A DNA stretch of 64,000 nt from Pseudoscleropodium purum (GCA_963969395.1 OZ017795.1:33027063-33091062), one strand, 5' to 3'. Shown: positions 24,806-37,521, counted from the stretch's first letter. A program made the numbers and translations. The notes: generated from the letters alone by a model not told the origin.

Positions 24806-26310
24806 TGCTTAAACTGAGAAAGGGAAAGTGGGACTGAGTATTAAATGGCGAAGTTGCGAGCCTCCCAGATGTAAATTTTTACGAACCCAGACATATAGGC
24901 ACGGTTACAGAAGTAGCCCTTCCCTTGCACCATGTGCAAATTGGCAACCGATTGCTTCGTTCCCTACACCTGGAGCAATACACTGGCCATGGATCCGCTG
25001 CAATAGAGAATGGAAAACTCACAGAGTTGGAGGGGAGCTTGAAAACACCGTCTTGTTGCAGGATTACAACTGCAGGAGAAAGAGGAAGATGGAAGAGGAG
25101 GACGAGTCTGAGAATTTGGTGATGAGGAAGATGGACCACCCAGGTGCACGTCTGGGTAAAATGGCTCTTTCGTTACGTTGTTATCAACGTTTTGAACGAC
25201 CCACTATCAACAAATTTCCAGAAGGTGCTGCGGGTTCAAGTCACAACTCGTCGTCGTGGTCGCTGTAGTTACACAAGAGCAAAATAGAAATGCACAAACT
25301 TAGTGAGTCTGCGTGTGTCCGTTAGTACTCATAAAAGCGTAGTGCCAACTTTTCGAAACTGGACACACTCTACGAAGTTTAGAGAATGTGGTCTGGAGAA
25401 GAGGTGTTATAAAAAAACTCGAGACGAGAGGAGAGAAATTATGCAACGAATGATCTAGCTCAACCACTTGGGGAACTACTTGTGCCAATGGCAGGACGGT
25501 GACCCGGGAAAGACAGGTGCAGCTTCTGCAACAAAGTATCTATGGAGCCCGCTGCTATTGTGAAGAAACACCATCACCGCCTGAGAGCGCCCTCCACGCC
25601 CAACCTATACATGCCAGCGCCTCGGCGATCTTCTTCCGCTTCTTCTTCTACAGTGCGACCCATCTCTACAGTGTGATGATGAGGATGATGCCCGGACTCC
25701 GGAGGAGGTACATACCCGAAATCTAGTGAGCTGATATTGATTAGCAAGGGCTCGATTTGGGATGCTATGAAGTGCCAAAGAGAGAAGAAGACGGACCCAC
25801 AGAGGGAGAGTCGGAGCCAGCGGTGCCACCGTGCCACTAACTTAGCCGGGAAGCTTAGCAAAAGGACTGGTAAGTTTCAATCCCTTTCAATGAACACAGT
25901 CTCTCTTCAAGAGGGAATGAGGACTAGTAAGTTAATTGTAAGTTAATTAAAATGCCTGTATGTTACAGGACAAGATAGGACTGTGCCTGCCTGCCCTCCC
26001 GGCCTTGGTCCCGCCATAGCCACTGTTGCAAGGAAGCTCTCGCTGGTGCAGTGGTCCCGCTCCACCATCAATCTGAACAGAACTCCTGCAGCAGCAGGAT
26101 TAATTGTTCATTCTCCTGGTACCGGTTTACTTCCTTTTTACTTATGCACAATTCTTACCGACCTGATGGGCTGCAGGGCTTGACGGACGGACGGCCATCA
26201 ATCTGATCGCCTGCACCTGCTGGCTTCAGGTCTGCATGGATTAATTCATTGTGCCTGGGCCTTCAGGTACCTATTTTAACTTTTACCTCAGAGAATTTCT
26301 GAATTTGATG
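24806..26310. other. upstream region of GRAS gene 2
   Basis: About 1.5 kb of moderate GC content 5' of the minus-strand GRAS gene, presumably its leader and promoter. On the minus strand, weak TATA-like strings occur near 24891-24896 and 24838-24846, too weak to choose between. Open frames here (up to about 145 codons at 24828-25268 plus) carry no recognisable domain and I treat them as chance. Confidence 0.45.
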
Positions 26311-26372
26311 CTTTTCTTTTCTTTTCCTATCTTTTCTTTTCTTTTCTTTTCCTATCTTTTCTTTTCTTTTCT
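26311..26372. repeat. pyrimidine microsatellite (CTTTT)n
   Basis: Runs of CTTTT are interrupted by two CCTAT units, so the tract itself consists of a duplicated block of about 20 bp. It is a homopyrimidine/homopurine tract in non-coding DNA. Confidence 0.9.
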
Positions 26373-27762
26373 CGATTCGAAACAACTGAGGGATTTTCTC
26401 TCTGAGGATGAATGAGTGAGTAAGTCCCTCTTGTTTTTTTAACTTAATTTTTTTGAAAGATTGACTTTTCTTCCAATTTCAAAAATGATTACCATAGTTT
26501 TTTATTCTTTTAGAAAGGAAATAGCGACCATGTGTATCAAAAAGTAAGTCTAAAGGGGGGTAATCAATCGGGGTTCTCTGCTTTAGGGTTGATGAAGTTG
26601 AGGTTCAGTCACACCTGCAAGATCGATTGTAATATCAATATTGAACCGAAAAATGACTGACATATAAACAAGCGGCTAATCGTCGGTATCGCTATTTCCT
26701 AAAACATTTAAAGATGTCACAATTCTACTATTCATAAAACATTAATTAAAATGTCACGGTTTTAAAATAAAAAATTTAATTAAAACAATAATTAAAAGTA
26801 TTGATGGACCCTAGCATGCTGGTTTGGATTGTTAACACATCTCTGTTGCAATCGAAAGAGACTCTCAGTTTAGAGCAAAAAATCATCGTTTACCCACCAA
26901 GAAAACTCCTGTCTATTTACCTCTTTCAGTTGCGCTTCACGGCTCACAATGAACACTTGAGTGGGGGTTACGTTCTCGAGATGCAAGTGTGCGCATTTTC
27001 TGCTGATCATCGATCAATAATTTGTGCAGGGCTGGAGAATATACAGTAGGAGTATTGAAGTTGTTAAAAATACTATAAAGAATTAAGGAAGAACGAGTGG
27101 GTTGTCAGAGAGAGTATCTGACAAAAAGAAGTGATTTTTTATTTAAGGTAAGTGAGAGGTCCAAAGAAAGTTAGCTTGGCAGGGGTTGACATTTGGACCT
27201 ATTTTTTGACTCGATGCCAATATATTTCGCAAATGACCTGTACTGCTGGCAGGGTAAATATAGTTGGAGCCTCATGGCCAAAGCCCCAGAAAGCTGATCT
27301 TACTGATCAACAGATACACTTGTCATATCTTGGCAACGGTTATATTTATACGAGCGATCAGCAGGGGCCAGGGGTACACTCTTCGCCCCCCTCTCCCTAT
27401 TTACGGTACACCAGTGCTATTCAACAGCTCGGTTACCACGATCTTTTCCGTTTCTCCTGCTGCAGCAACAATTTTAATAAGGAAATCTCAGCTAATTGCG
27501 TACAAGCTTGGAACACTTCTTTTATAGGTACCGGATCCTACTCGCAGCTATGCAGCTATAAGCTTGCCTCAGTTCACGCCCGATTTCTTATTAGAATTCA
27601 TTTCTAGGCTAGGATGGTGTTCCGAACCCTTTTGCTGGGAAGACGAACTGAACTTAAATTAAAGAATGGATTTCTTTTCCACGGAGTTTCAGTAAAAACG
27701 GAAAATATCTCGTATGTCAGAGCTTCTACAGTTGATGATAAGTTATCACAGAGGGGGAGAGT
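26373..27762. other. intergenic region, no supported gene
   Basis: Mixed AT-rich and moderate-GC DNA. Frames such as 27152-27607 plus (151 codons) have no recognisable family features. I see no tRNA or repeat pair here. Confidence 0.45.
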
Positions 27763-28308
27763 TATAAATACCTCCCCGAAAACTAACTCCACACGCTAAA
27801 CTGCAGTGGAAATGCCATCTGCAGCCTACTTGCGGCGAATGATTCCTTTTCTCAGATTCAAGAAATCATTGAGCGGTATTATAATCCTCCTGATATTCTG
27901 GCAAGGCAGCAAGCCATTGCTGGAGGGCAAGAGGTAAGCTGAAGTCAAGACTAGGGGTAAGTGGGAAAGCAAGGAATTGATTGGGCCCTGGGGCAGATCG
28001 TGCAGCCAGTCAGGGAGGAGGGGAGACTGAGAGGACAAGGTTCAGCTGGAATTGCGGAGCAGGCTTGGGCCCAATTTCAGGGGGAGGAGAGGAGCCTGCC
28101 TTTCACCGTGGGATGAAGACCCTGTGCCCGTGGAGTTGGAGCCACTTTCAGGAGTTCCCATTGGGGAGGGAGGCTGAGAAAAAGCCTCCTATTGATGAAG
28201 ACGGCTCATGTCCCTGCGAAGCTCACTGGCTGGAGCAGAATACTTTGGGAGCCTACTTTGGGAGGCTATTCTTAGACCTTGGTTTGAGCCTAAATTTATT
28301 TGTCCAGG
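27763..28308 (+). other. weak candidate transcription unit, unknown product
   Basis: A strong TATA box-like string TATAAATA (27763-27770) is followed about 70 nt later by an ATG at 27839. That ATG opens a frame with a hydrophobic stretch (SGIIILLIFW) and reaches a good donor (GAG|GTAAGC, exon end 27933). Further on, a frame open from 27981 runs to a possible donor after GTCCAG at 28308 and contains an acidic, Cys-containing part (PPIDEDGSCPCEAHWLEQN). Other readings of the same stretch are also partly open, which may mean a frameshifted pseudogene. I recognise no family. Confidence 0.2.
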
Positions 28309-28853
28309 TAGGATTTTTTCTTCTGTTTTGTTTCTTTTCCTTTTCTTTTCTGCCACCCGTAGGGATCCTCAACATCATTAATCTGCACTTTGCCATTGTA
28401 CAATCTTTTTATATTCAGGAGGGGTTGAAAGTTTGTGCTTTACACAATCTGCTTTTGGGGATACCCCGAATGTCATATACTTGTATCTATATAGTTTTGA
28501 TCATATCTTTTCAAGCAATTGGACGGTGTTCAATGCTGTGTAAAAAAATGAAAATACTAAAATGTTTCCATATGACCGTGTTATAGGTACAGTATATGAA
28601 AGTAGAATAGATTTATATCATATTTTTTAGTATGACAAGTAAAGTTATAAAACTATTTGAATATTGGTGTACGGCTAAAACTAAGAATGTAGAATTGGTT
28701 TGTTGGAAACTATGGCCATTTACTCATGCAACTTTGTAGTGGTGGCTCATCAATACAGTGGTTCCAACTTCAGACTTTTCAATGTAATTCCAGGTTCATG
28801 GACGCTTACACTTACATTAGATTTTTCCCAGTGGTCTTTGAAAGTTTATGTAA

Positions 28854-28950
28854 AGTAGGTACACCCAAATGTACCACTAACCTTAAATCGCCATCTATAC
28901 TATGTGTACATCTCTAAAGTCAGTTTTGTATCTATGAGGATTAGTGTTTT
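28854..28950 (+). mobile_element. partial copy of the AGGTGGGTAC-terminus repeat family
   Basis: It matches the left third of the full copy at 52039-52314. Shared blocks in order are GTAGGTACACCCAAATGT, CGCCATCTA and TGTACATCTC. The right part is missing. It is followed closely by a TTAA-type terminus at 29004, suggesting truncation or insertion. Confidence 0.6.
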
Positions 28951-29003
28951 TTTTGCACTAAAGCAAAACACCATGCAAGAAATGGACGATGGTCCCTACA
29001 AAT

Positions 29004-29023
29004 TTAACCCCTAACGGACCATT
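29004..29023 (+). mobile_element. left terminus of a TTAA-type inverted-repeat element
   Basis: TTAA followed by CCCCTAACGGACC, related to the terminus at 42695 (TTAATCCCTAAGGGACC). Both continue with a self-complementary block containing ACAAGGGACAA or TCAAGGGACAA. The matching right end is not clear; candidates are near 29635 or 30280. Confidence 0.4.
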
Positions 29024-29639
29024 GTCCCTACAAGGGACAAATGGGATTTCGGGCAGGTATCTACAGGCTGAAAGTTTTTCCTTATTTTTTGAAAGTTTTT
29101 TGGAAGATAGAAAAATTGATTAGTGTTATGAAATTTTTTTTTTTTTTCAATCGGTGCCCAAAAACAAAAAATTATGCCCAAATAAGCTCAAAACAGGGGA
29201 CAAGAAGGGGGGGGGGGGGGAGGGGCAGCAAAAAAATTTCAAAAATTTAAATTTTTTTCTTCAAAGATTTTGTTTTTGTGTACATGTGAAGCTTTGATTC
29301 ATTCCATTTGGATATTTTATGAAAAAGTTATGGACAATCTTCTTTTTCAAGCAATTAGAGTATCTTCTTGAAAAAAATAACTTGTAGGATTTATTTTTGA
29401 ATGCAATTTTTTCAATTTAAAAAAAAAAAAAGTTTCACATGGTCAATCTTCCTTGCTAAAACAATCTCACCAATGGAATTAGTGCATTTTAATTTCATTT
29501 TAGAGATATGAACATTTTAGATTTTCCTTCTATCTCATTCCTACTTCTACTTAGCAATTTTTTGAAGAATAAAAATAAATTTTTCTTGAATATTTTGAAT
29601 TTTTTCTAAACTCTCAACTCAATTTTATACCATAAAGGT

Positions 29640-30283
29640 TTAATCCCTAATTGCCCACGGCACTAGATTCTGGTGTTTGCAATAATTTGAAGTTAAATAA
29701 AATCCAACCAAATTGCTATTTTTAGTAGTTTTTATTTTTGGAAAACTCTATTCAAAGTCTAGTTCTAGCATCAAAAATCTGATCTTGAAAATGATTCATT
29801 ATGGGTTTTTTTCCTTCAAGATTTTGTGCAAGAGTACCCATTGCAATCTTGGCTTCCCATAGTGTTGAGGGCTCTTGGAAATGAGCCTCAAATACACTAG
29901 GCCATGGAGGAAAAATCACATTAGAAATTTATTTTAAAAAATTGTAGAGTAGATTTTGGAAAGTTATAAATTGATTGGAGTTGTGCATATTAGGTTCTAT
30001 AACCTCATATTTTTTTGGTTACCAAATTTTTAGATCTCACATGTGAAAAGAGGTTTGAAAGATTTTTGTAGTTTTAACACCCTTGTGATCAAACATTATA
30101 ATCTTTCAATCCATAAGAGATATTGTTGTGTTTTCTTTTCCTATGTAATCTCTATCTCTAGTTTGAATTTGTATGATTACAATTTTTTTTTAAATGATAC
30201 AACTTATCAAAATATTGACTTTTTGTTGGATTTCAAGCAAATTCCAAGAGCTTGAAAATAGGCCTTGGGCAATTAGGGGTTAA
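29640..30283. mobile_element. TTAA-flanked inverted-repeat element, 644 bp
   Basis: The left end is TTAA then TCCCTAATTGCCCACGG. The right end, read on the other strand, is TTAA then CCCCTAATTGCCCAAGG. The unusual AATTGCCCA block is shared by the two ends, so they pair with each other rather than with neighbouring elements. The inside is AT-rich with no coding capacity, so it would be non-autonomous. Confidence 0.6.
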
Positions 30284-30580
30284 AGCTCAAAACTCTGTAG
30301 TGCAAAAAATTTAAGTTTAGAAGGTTCAAAGTTAAAAAAATCTAGTCCCAAAATGTCTTGAAAAACTTGTTTTTTCCACTTTAAATGCACATATCATGCA
30401 ATCTATGTGGTCAAAAATTCTGAAATTTTTTCCACACATTCTCTTAACAGTTAGATGTAAGATCCTACAGTTAGATGTGAAAAAATATATTTTTTAAACT
30501 ATTTTTTTACCTTTTGCCATAGAAATGGCAGTTTTGAGTGTTTTTTGGCAATGAAAGGGCCTTGGTCTTTTAGGGGTTAA
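30284..30580 (-). mobile_element. partial inverted copy of the 933-bp TTAA-type element
   Basis: It ends at 30580 with CTTGGTCTTTTAGGGG then TTAA. Read on the minus strand it follows the first 290 bp or so of the copies at 43293 and 45167: a block like AAATGGCAGTTTTGAGTG, then a GGATCTTA-like block, then a TTTCCACA-like block. The remainder of the element is absent. Confidence 0.5.
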
Positions 30581-30584
30581 ACCA

Positions 30585-31530
30585 TTTCACTACTACCAGC
30601 TTTGACACCTTCCCTAGGGCTGAAATATTGTTAATTTACCATGAAACTTTTGACAAAGGATCATCTTTATATTGATAAGATGTTTGTTATTTTCAAGACC
30701 AAAAGATTCACCCAAAAGAAGATAATTAAAATCTACCAACAAGTGTAACTATGGGAAACAATATTAAGGCTACAAACTTCAACACATTCTTTAAGGCTAA
30801 TTTCTTTTTTAAATTATGAAATTTTTGGCATAAGATCACCTCTATGTTTATAAAATGTGTGCCAAATTTGAAGGCCAAAAGATGCACAAAAAAAAGATAT
30901 TTGAAATCTACCAACATGTGCATTTGTGAGAGATTTTCTACAATTGTGTGAAACTTTACCTATAAAATGACATTATGCCAAAGGTTGAAAAATTCTTTCT
31001 TACATATTGGTATATTTCAAACATCTTTTTTTGTGTGAATATTTTGACCTTGAAATTTGGCAAACATATTATTAACATAGAGATAAATTAATGAAAAAAA
31101 ATTTAGGATATATAAACAATTTTTGAGCCCTTGGAATAGTGTCAAAGTTGGCAACAATGAAATTTTTTCTTACAACTCTACATGTTGGTAGATTTTGAAT
31201 ATCTTTTTTTGAGTGGATCTTTTGGACTTGAAATTTTTCAAAAATGTAATCAACATATAGATGGTCTCAGGTCAAAAGAATTATGGGAAATGAAAAAAAA
31301 TTCAGTCTTTGGGAAGGTATCAAAGTTGGCAATCGTGAAATTTTTCTCATGGCTACACATGTTGGTAGACTTCAAATATCTTTTTTTTAATGTCTTTTGG
31401 CCTTGAAATTTGTCAAATATATAATTGACATAAAGATGATGTCTTGCCAAAAATCTCATGGTCAAAAAACAACTTTTCAAACCTCAAGAGGCTGTCAAAG
31501 TTGGCAAATGTGCAATTTCTTTCACTACAA
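30585..31530. repeat. head-to-head satellite micro-array, period about 177 bp
   Basis: A marker box CTACCAACATGTG occurs at about 30733 and 30908 on the plus strand, 175 bp apart. It recurs inverted (CATGTTGGTAG) at about 31003, 31182 and 31357, spaced 179 and 175 bp. A second box, CAAAGTTGGCAA, recurs at about 31143, 31321 and 31497 and appears inverted near 30600. The same internal order (reference to a GACCTTGAAATTTG-like block, then CATATAGATG-like block) is kept in each unit. Thus two units in one direction meet three in the other around 30960. Confidence 0.65.
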
Positions 31531-34084
31531 ATGCAAAAACACCATTTTGAATGGTACCCCACTATATATATGGTGATATAAAATCACATTCATATGCAAT
31601 CTCATATAACATATATTTGATTCTAAAAATATATTTTGAAGTATTATATAATATTATTAACCAATTGATCCCCTAGCTTTGGATCCTAAAGAAGGAGGTA
31701 TAGTGTTCCCTTGGATACCTAGGGAGAACTTAAGTTATTATATTGTTTTTACTAGAGCTGCAAAGTGCATTTGGAAAGTATTCAAAGTTCCCCTTGTGAA
31801 TTTCATCTTTTGGAGGAAGAGCTAGGAGGTCCACAGACTCCAGTTGCATCTTTTCTTTATTTAAATCTCCTAATTCATTTCTTTTTAGTATGAAATTTTT
31901 TCCATCAACTTTCCTTGAATTTCAAATTTGCAAAACCTATAATCTTCCTCTTTAAAAAATATGCCAATTTTGAAACTAATCTCCATATTTCATTATGTTG
32001 GGCAAATACAAATGGTAGAATAGGATCTAGCCACCACAACCAATCCTAGAGCGACAATCATTCATACCGTATGCAAGCAATCTAAGCCCGTCAATGGCCG
32101 ATCCTAAAGTAATATATGCTTTGTCTAAAAACATACCCACCTTTAGCAACCTAGGTATTTGCCTTGGATTCAAAATGGAAAATGGCTACAGTTTGACAAT
32201 TTCATGAAAGCGACAATACATATTCACCTTTTATTTTGACAAATCAATTGGTTGTTGGTCCTACCAATTTTTTGTCTATTTTAAATCTTCTATTTTCTAC
32301 TTGAACCTCTTATTTTCTCAAAGATACTAGCTAATAATGAATAAACTAATAATTCTTCTCAAATATTGACTACAAGGGTTTAGCTAATGATTATTAAGGT
32401 TACCCTTACATTGCAAAAAATACAAAAAAGACCCTCCTTCAACAATGGTTGATAATGTTGAGCACCACTATATTCACTTGTCTAGATGAAAAGTTACATT
32501 CATCTTATATAAAAACTTCATAACAAATTGGTTAGACCATTTAATTTAAGATTTATGCTTTGTCACTATAATTTCCAACAACAATTGTATTAAAACTATT
32601 AAGAAATCAAATGAAAACTATAGTTATTGTAACTTATTTTTGGTCTTATTATTCTTTTGAAGATTTCTTGAAATGTCACTTTTTAACATTGTTGTACCTA
32701 ATGTTGTACAAATCACATTCATAGACAAATTTGTAATGACCTATATTGTATTCTAAAAATATATCGAAAGGTTTTTATTTTTTTTAATTTCAAACTTTAT
32801 TCCAAGAATATTAAAAGAAATTTCTATGTGCTACAGCTCAATTAGTAGTAGTAGAAATAAAACTTCATTAAATAAGAAAGTGAAAACTTCCTACAAAATT
32901 TGGCATTTTTTAAAAGATTTTTCTCATATTAACCAAAACTTCCAACTATAATCATTGTTTTAGGGATATAAAGAAATCATCATTGAATTTCAAATCCTTA
33001 AAGTTTATCTTTAGTTTTATGAAACTTTAAAAAGTTATTAAAAATGTCACTTCTTTATGCAATTGTCTAGTACATATTAGCAATCTATAAAATTTTACTT
33101 AACATCTAATTACATTCAATGTATAAAAAAATTTCCCAAAAAATTATTATAGATTTATAGATTCCAACTATAGATTTTCTACTAGGGCTATTTAAATATC
33201 AAAATCAAATTTACATCTATTATAGCTTATATTTGGTTTAAGAAACTCCAAAGGAATTTTTGAAATGTCAATTCTTCACCTACTTGTACTCAGTGATAGA
33301 AAATCAAATTCAAATTCAAATCTATTGTAGTTTACATTTCTATTCAATAATACTTTTCAAAAAAATACAATCAATAGTGTCACCACTCTAAAAATTCCCC
33401 CAAAACAACAACTTGTCTTTTAATAGTTTATTTTTCTTGCTAACTATGACTTCAATTTCAAGAATTTAACCAAAAAATTACATACCCCAAATAAAGCTTT
33501 GTATTTGAAAATCACATAGATTTTCAAGTCTTGTTACTAATCACAAAGTTAAATACTAATCACATCAAATTGCAAAGCAATTTTTTGATGATTTCATCAA
33601 TGAATGAATTGCATGGTAATATCATAAACCCAAATTCCTATTAAAATTTTAAGATGTCTTCAAAGACTAAAACATAAGCGCACTAATTGTATCAATTCTA
33701 TTTTTATTTTCAACTAGTAGATAATTTTTTTCTCTTTTTTCTTCTTACAAATAGTTTATACCTTTTTTTCACTTTTTTACTTCTTAAACTAGTGTATACC
33801 TTTGGCAACTACATCCAAATAATAGTTTTTATTTGGTAGGAATCAAAGATATCTTTTGGGAACTTTGAAATTTGTGATGGTTTGTACAAAATCACCCAAA
33901 GCAAATAATAGATAAGTGATACATAATTAATTTTAATTTTAAAATGAATTATAAAATACATGGTTTGTAGTTAAATTTAAAAAAGTTAAATATAAATCAA
34001 ATTATAAATAGATTAAAACAATTTTAATCTAATCTATAACTTAAATCAGGATGTTTGTTTTGTTTGTTACGATAAAATCTTTAG
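31531..34084. other. AT-rich intergenic region, no supported gene
   Basis: No open frame above about 60 codons, no paired repeat ends and no RNA gene that I can support. Recurrent short boxes resemble the surrounding decayed repeats. Confidence 0.55.
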
Positions 34085-34180
34085 AACTGTGTGTCTCCAA
34101 GTCGCGTTCTTGGTGCCATCAGGAAAGCATTCTACGAGGTGGGGTGCAAGGCTTTGTCCCATAGTGTTTGAACTTTGAAC
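34085..34180 (+). repeat. diverged repeat, plus-strand copy (partner at 54250-54340)
   Basis: It shares, in order and inverted relative to the partner, TGTGTCTCCAAGTC, a GTTCTTGGTGCCATCAG block (partner ATTCTTGATACCATCAG), a GGGGTGCA block and a GTTTGAAC-type block. On the opposite strand the central part reads TGGCACCAAGAA or TGGTATCAAGAA, loosely like a retrotransposon primer-binding site for initiator tRNA. That link is only a suggestion. Confidence 0.5.
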
Positions 34181-34600
34181 CTATGCGGTGAAAGTTATTG
34201 AAGTGTTTATGAATTAGAAAATTAGAAAATTTACTTTTTTTACTTTTTATTTTGACAACGGCAACAGTACGGGCACACTGGTATACTTCAAAGTAGAAAT
34301 AAAATTAAAACTAGGTTTCTGACGTGGCAATTGAGTTTCCCATGTACGAACATTCTCAATGGAAAGAATGTGAGGCTAACATGTGGCAATTTATGTTTAT
34401 TGTGGCCAGCCAGGTAAGCTTTGGTCGGAGTCATACTAAAAAGCATTTAGTGTAAGTCTTATTTTTTTTAAATATTACAGAGGGGGGTTACGTGTGGCAT
34501 GGAGCTTCTACTGGTAGACCCCAGTTAAGAAAATCTTGCCCACCCATCTTCCACAAATTTAAGCACTTTACGTTACCTGTGTCAACTCTCCATTGCCTTG

Positions 34601-34676
34601 GTCCTACCCACACTATTTAAATAGTGGCTGCAAGGGTTCTACCCACACTGTTTAATACTCCTAGTGTGTGCAAGGT
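34601..34676. repeat. tandem pair of hairpin-forming units
   Basis: The first unit (34601-34635) contains the perfect 16-bp palindrome CACTATTTAAATAGTG at 34611-34626, followed by GCTGCAAGG. The second (34636-34675) keeps CTACCCACACT and GTGCAAGG but has an imperfect palindrome with arms CACACT and AGTGTGTG. The function is unknown. Confidence 0.7.
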
Positions 34677-35204
34677 TCCAAGGTAATCACGACTAAAATT
34701 GTACAAATATGAAATTCAGCACGGTTCCCCATTATTATAATAATAATAATTGTGGGGTCTCATTGGAAGTCAAACGGAGATTCCACATTCTCTTAAAATG
34801 CATTTTTTGGACATCGTATGAATAAACTATGAATTTTCAAAGTGCTGAAAATAGGGTTTAGGAAACCAACCACTAAATTCTCATGAATAGTAGAAGTACA
34901 TTATAATCAAGAATCTAGATTGTGCGGTTCTTGAAAGCGGTTGAAATTATGTGTAGTTTCCTTATCCACACTATTTATTCATTGTTCCAAATTCCACTTG
35001 GAAAGTCTATCATAGTACTCGTTTTCACTTACAACAATAAAGCACATAAGATCATACATTATCGAGCATGTATCCAAACCAAAAGTGTGCCTTAAGAAAT
35101 TTAAATAAGAAATTTTAGAGGCTCACAGTGTTGAATGTTAGGAGATTGAAATTACAGCTTTGATTTGGAAAGGAAGATGGATTCACTCCAAATTGCATCC
35201 TGCT

Positions 35205-35445
35205 TGAAACTGTCATCATCACTCTTTGGAAACCTTCCAAATGAATATGTACATACATTGAAGAAACAATTTTAGCATTTACCAAAAAAAACTTTTGTGT
35301 ATGGGATCCAAATGCCACTGATGTTCCATTTAGTGCATTTGGAAGCTCAACTTTTACTTGCCAACAAGAAAAGATGAAAATTTGACAAGTCTAATAATAA
35401 CAATAATAACTAAGTGCAATATCAAAAAGTTGTGGTTTTGAGGGG
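35205..35445 (+). mobile_element. diverged copy of the AGGTGGGTAC-terminus repeat family
   Basis: It contains the family blocks in order: ATCATCACT, a TATGTACATACATTGAAGAA block, ATCCAAATGCCAC, CACTTGCCAACAAGAA-like TACTTGCCAACAAGAA, GTCTAATAATAACAA and AAAAAGTTGTGGTTTTG. The termini are decayed. Confidence 0.6.
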
Positions 35446-36647
35446 TCTAAATTTTATATTATTAGAACTTTTGACTTCTTATGACTTTTGAATATAGTAT
35501 TCAAATACCATTTTTGAACTTTACTTATGCTTAACTATAATTTGCCAAATATATGATTAAAAATTACACCTCACGAACATAAAATCACGATTGTTAGAAA
35601 AATTTGTTAGATAACATGTATGCTATAATTGCAATTATACTTTAAAAAAGGTTTCACATGTTGCACATTTAGTGATTAGAACTTGTGAAAAAGAGAATAA
35701 AATATGAGACACTCAAAACAAATAAAAATTGCCAATTGAATTTTTCATTAAAATAATCAAGTTAATTCAAATAGTTCAAGAGTTTAGATAGTAAAATATC
35801 CCTTACACTAGTTGAAAGAATTTTCAATGAATATACTCTAACAAATGTGAACAATTGGATGAAATTATAGATGAAAACGTGAACAAGTTGACAAAACCAG
35901 ATGAAATTTTACAAAATGATGATGAAAGTTTATGATATGCAAATAGAAAGAAGAGAATTATAAATTAAACAAAAATTTGGACATAGCCATTGAATTTTGG
36001 TCCCTTGGTGAATGCATATAATCCAAAATAGATTGATTGGATGACCTATGACTAACAAAACTACATTTGTAATTTTTTTTAAATTGGATTGTTCAACCTA
36101 CACAATGTGGGTTGTTTTCATTTTTTCAAACTTTGGTATATCTACTATGCACCAACAATTTTAGTCATCTATTTCTTCTCAAATTATTGTATTAGTTTCC
36201 TAACATTTAGTGTAATATTGGTATAGTATAGTTTTTCAATTTTTCCCTTTGCAAACATTCTACAGTTCAAATAATACAAGTTTTCTGTCAAAAATTGAAT
36301 TTTGAACTTCATTATGAATAATTTTTTGTAAATCCTGCTAAAAAAATCATTAAATTATACCCTCCTCTAAGTTGCACTTCATAAATACATCTTTTGCATT
36401 TTTTGAACATTTCACTATTCATGATATAACAACTTTTAAAAGAAAATCTAATTATGTCTCACATAGGTGAATCAATTATGAAGAATTTTATTTCTATTTT
36501 TTTAAACAAATGGTTTTATGAAGAGTTTAGTTAAAGTCTTACAGAGTATCAAATACAAACATTGTTTGCCATTCTCAATCATTGTGCCAATACTAAAAAC
36601 TACTACCAAAACAAACCAAAATAAACCAGTTTCTAGGTGAGACCCCT

Positions 36648-36967
36648 ATTAGAAGAGTTTTGGGGAGGTGGGAGGGCTATTTCAAGGCTTGTTCCCTTGC
36701 AAATCCCCCCATAATGGGCTTGTTCTTCCACAATTTTTCTTACAGTTAAAGAACATCAGATTGTCAAAAAAAAAATTTAATTTTTTTTTAATTCTTAAAA
36801 TGAAGAAAAAAATTGAAATTTTTTTTTTTTAATTTGAAAAAAACATATTTTAAAAATGACGTGACAATTGTTCTGCCACGTTAAGTAGCAATTGTGGTGA
36901 GTTCCAATGGACTAAGAACCCCAAAAAACTCACAACCCTCCAAACTAGGTGAATCTCCTCTAATGAA
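36648..36967 (+). repeat. left copy of a direct-repeat pair
   Basis: About 320 bp that recurs in the same orientation at 37522-37804. Shared anchors are ATTAGAAGA, GGGAGGGCT, GGCTTGTTCCCTTGCA, CAGTTAAAGAACAT, a TAGCAATT block and AGGT.AATCTCCTCTAATGA. The poly-A/T core differs in length between copies. See the finding on a possible miniature LTR element. Confidence 0.75.
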
Positions 36968-37521
36968 TGAATCATCCCAAATCCATGTGCTGTTAAGTTT
37001 TATTCATTTATGCTTTCTTATTTTGGGGAAATTTTGCTTGGTATAACTTAAAATTAATGCCTCCTTTGTGTCCGCAAACCAAGCTCCTCCTACAATGTTT
37101 GACGAGCTCCATCAATCCTTTTTATGTAAAGATGCCATGGCATTGGATCAGACTCTGTCTCCCATAACTTAACTGCCTCGGAGTTTGGTCATGGAAGGAG
37201 TTGTTGTTTCCGTCATTGGTCATTGATCCCACCTTTGCTGAATTTCCAAAACATTCCTAAACAAGAGCCACACAGACAGCATATGTATAATAAAAGTGAA
37301 GCGAGAAAATTATTTTGACTCATGCCAGAATACGAGCAGGATTGCCAAAACCGAGGTGCTAGACGGACCCATCACTCCTCCAGGGGGGGAATTTGCGAGC
37401 CTTGGGACAGGGTTGATTAAACTCCCTGGTTTCAAATTGATTCAATGTGCAATTCTCCACAATCCCAAATGAAGAAGAGCATTCAAGGGGGAAAAGAAAA
37501 AAAAAATGAAGAGGAAGAAGC

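Noticed and set aside
25200..25240. tRNA T-loop-like string (GGGTTCAAGTC)
   Set aside because: No D-arm, anticodon arm or acceptor stem can be drawn around it; other T-loop-like strings (15505, 54250) fail in the same way.
30585..31530. CRISPR array from regularly spaced repeats
   Set aside because: The units are about 177 bp, continuous and inverted relative to each other, in a plant nuclear setting; there are no short repeats with unique spacers.
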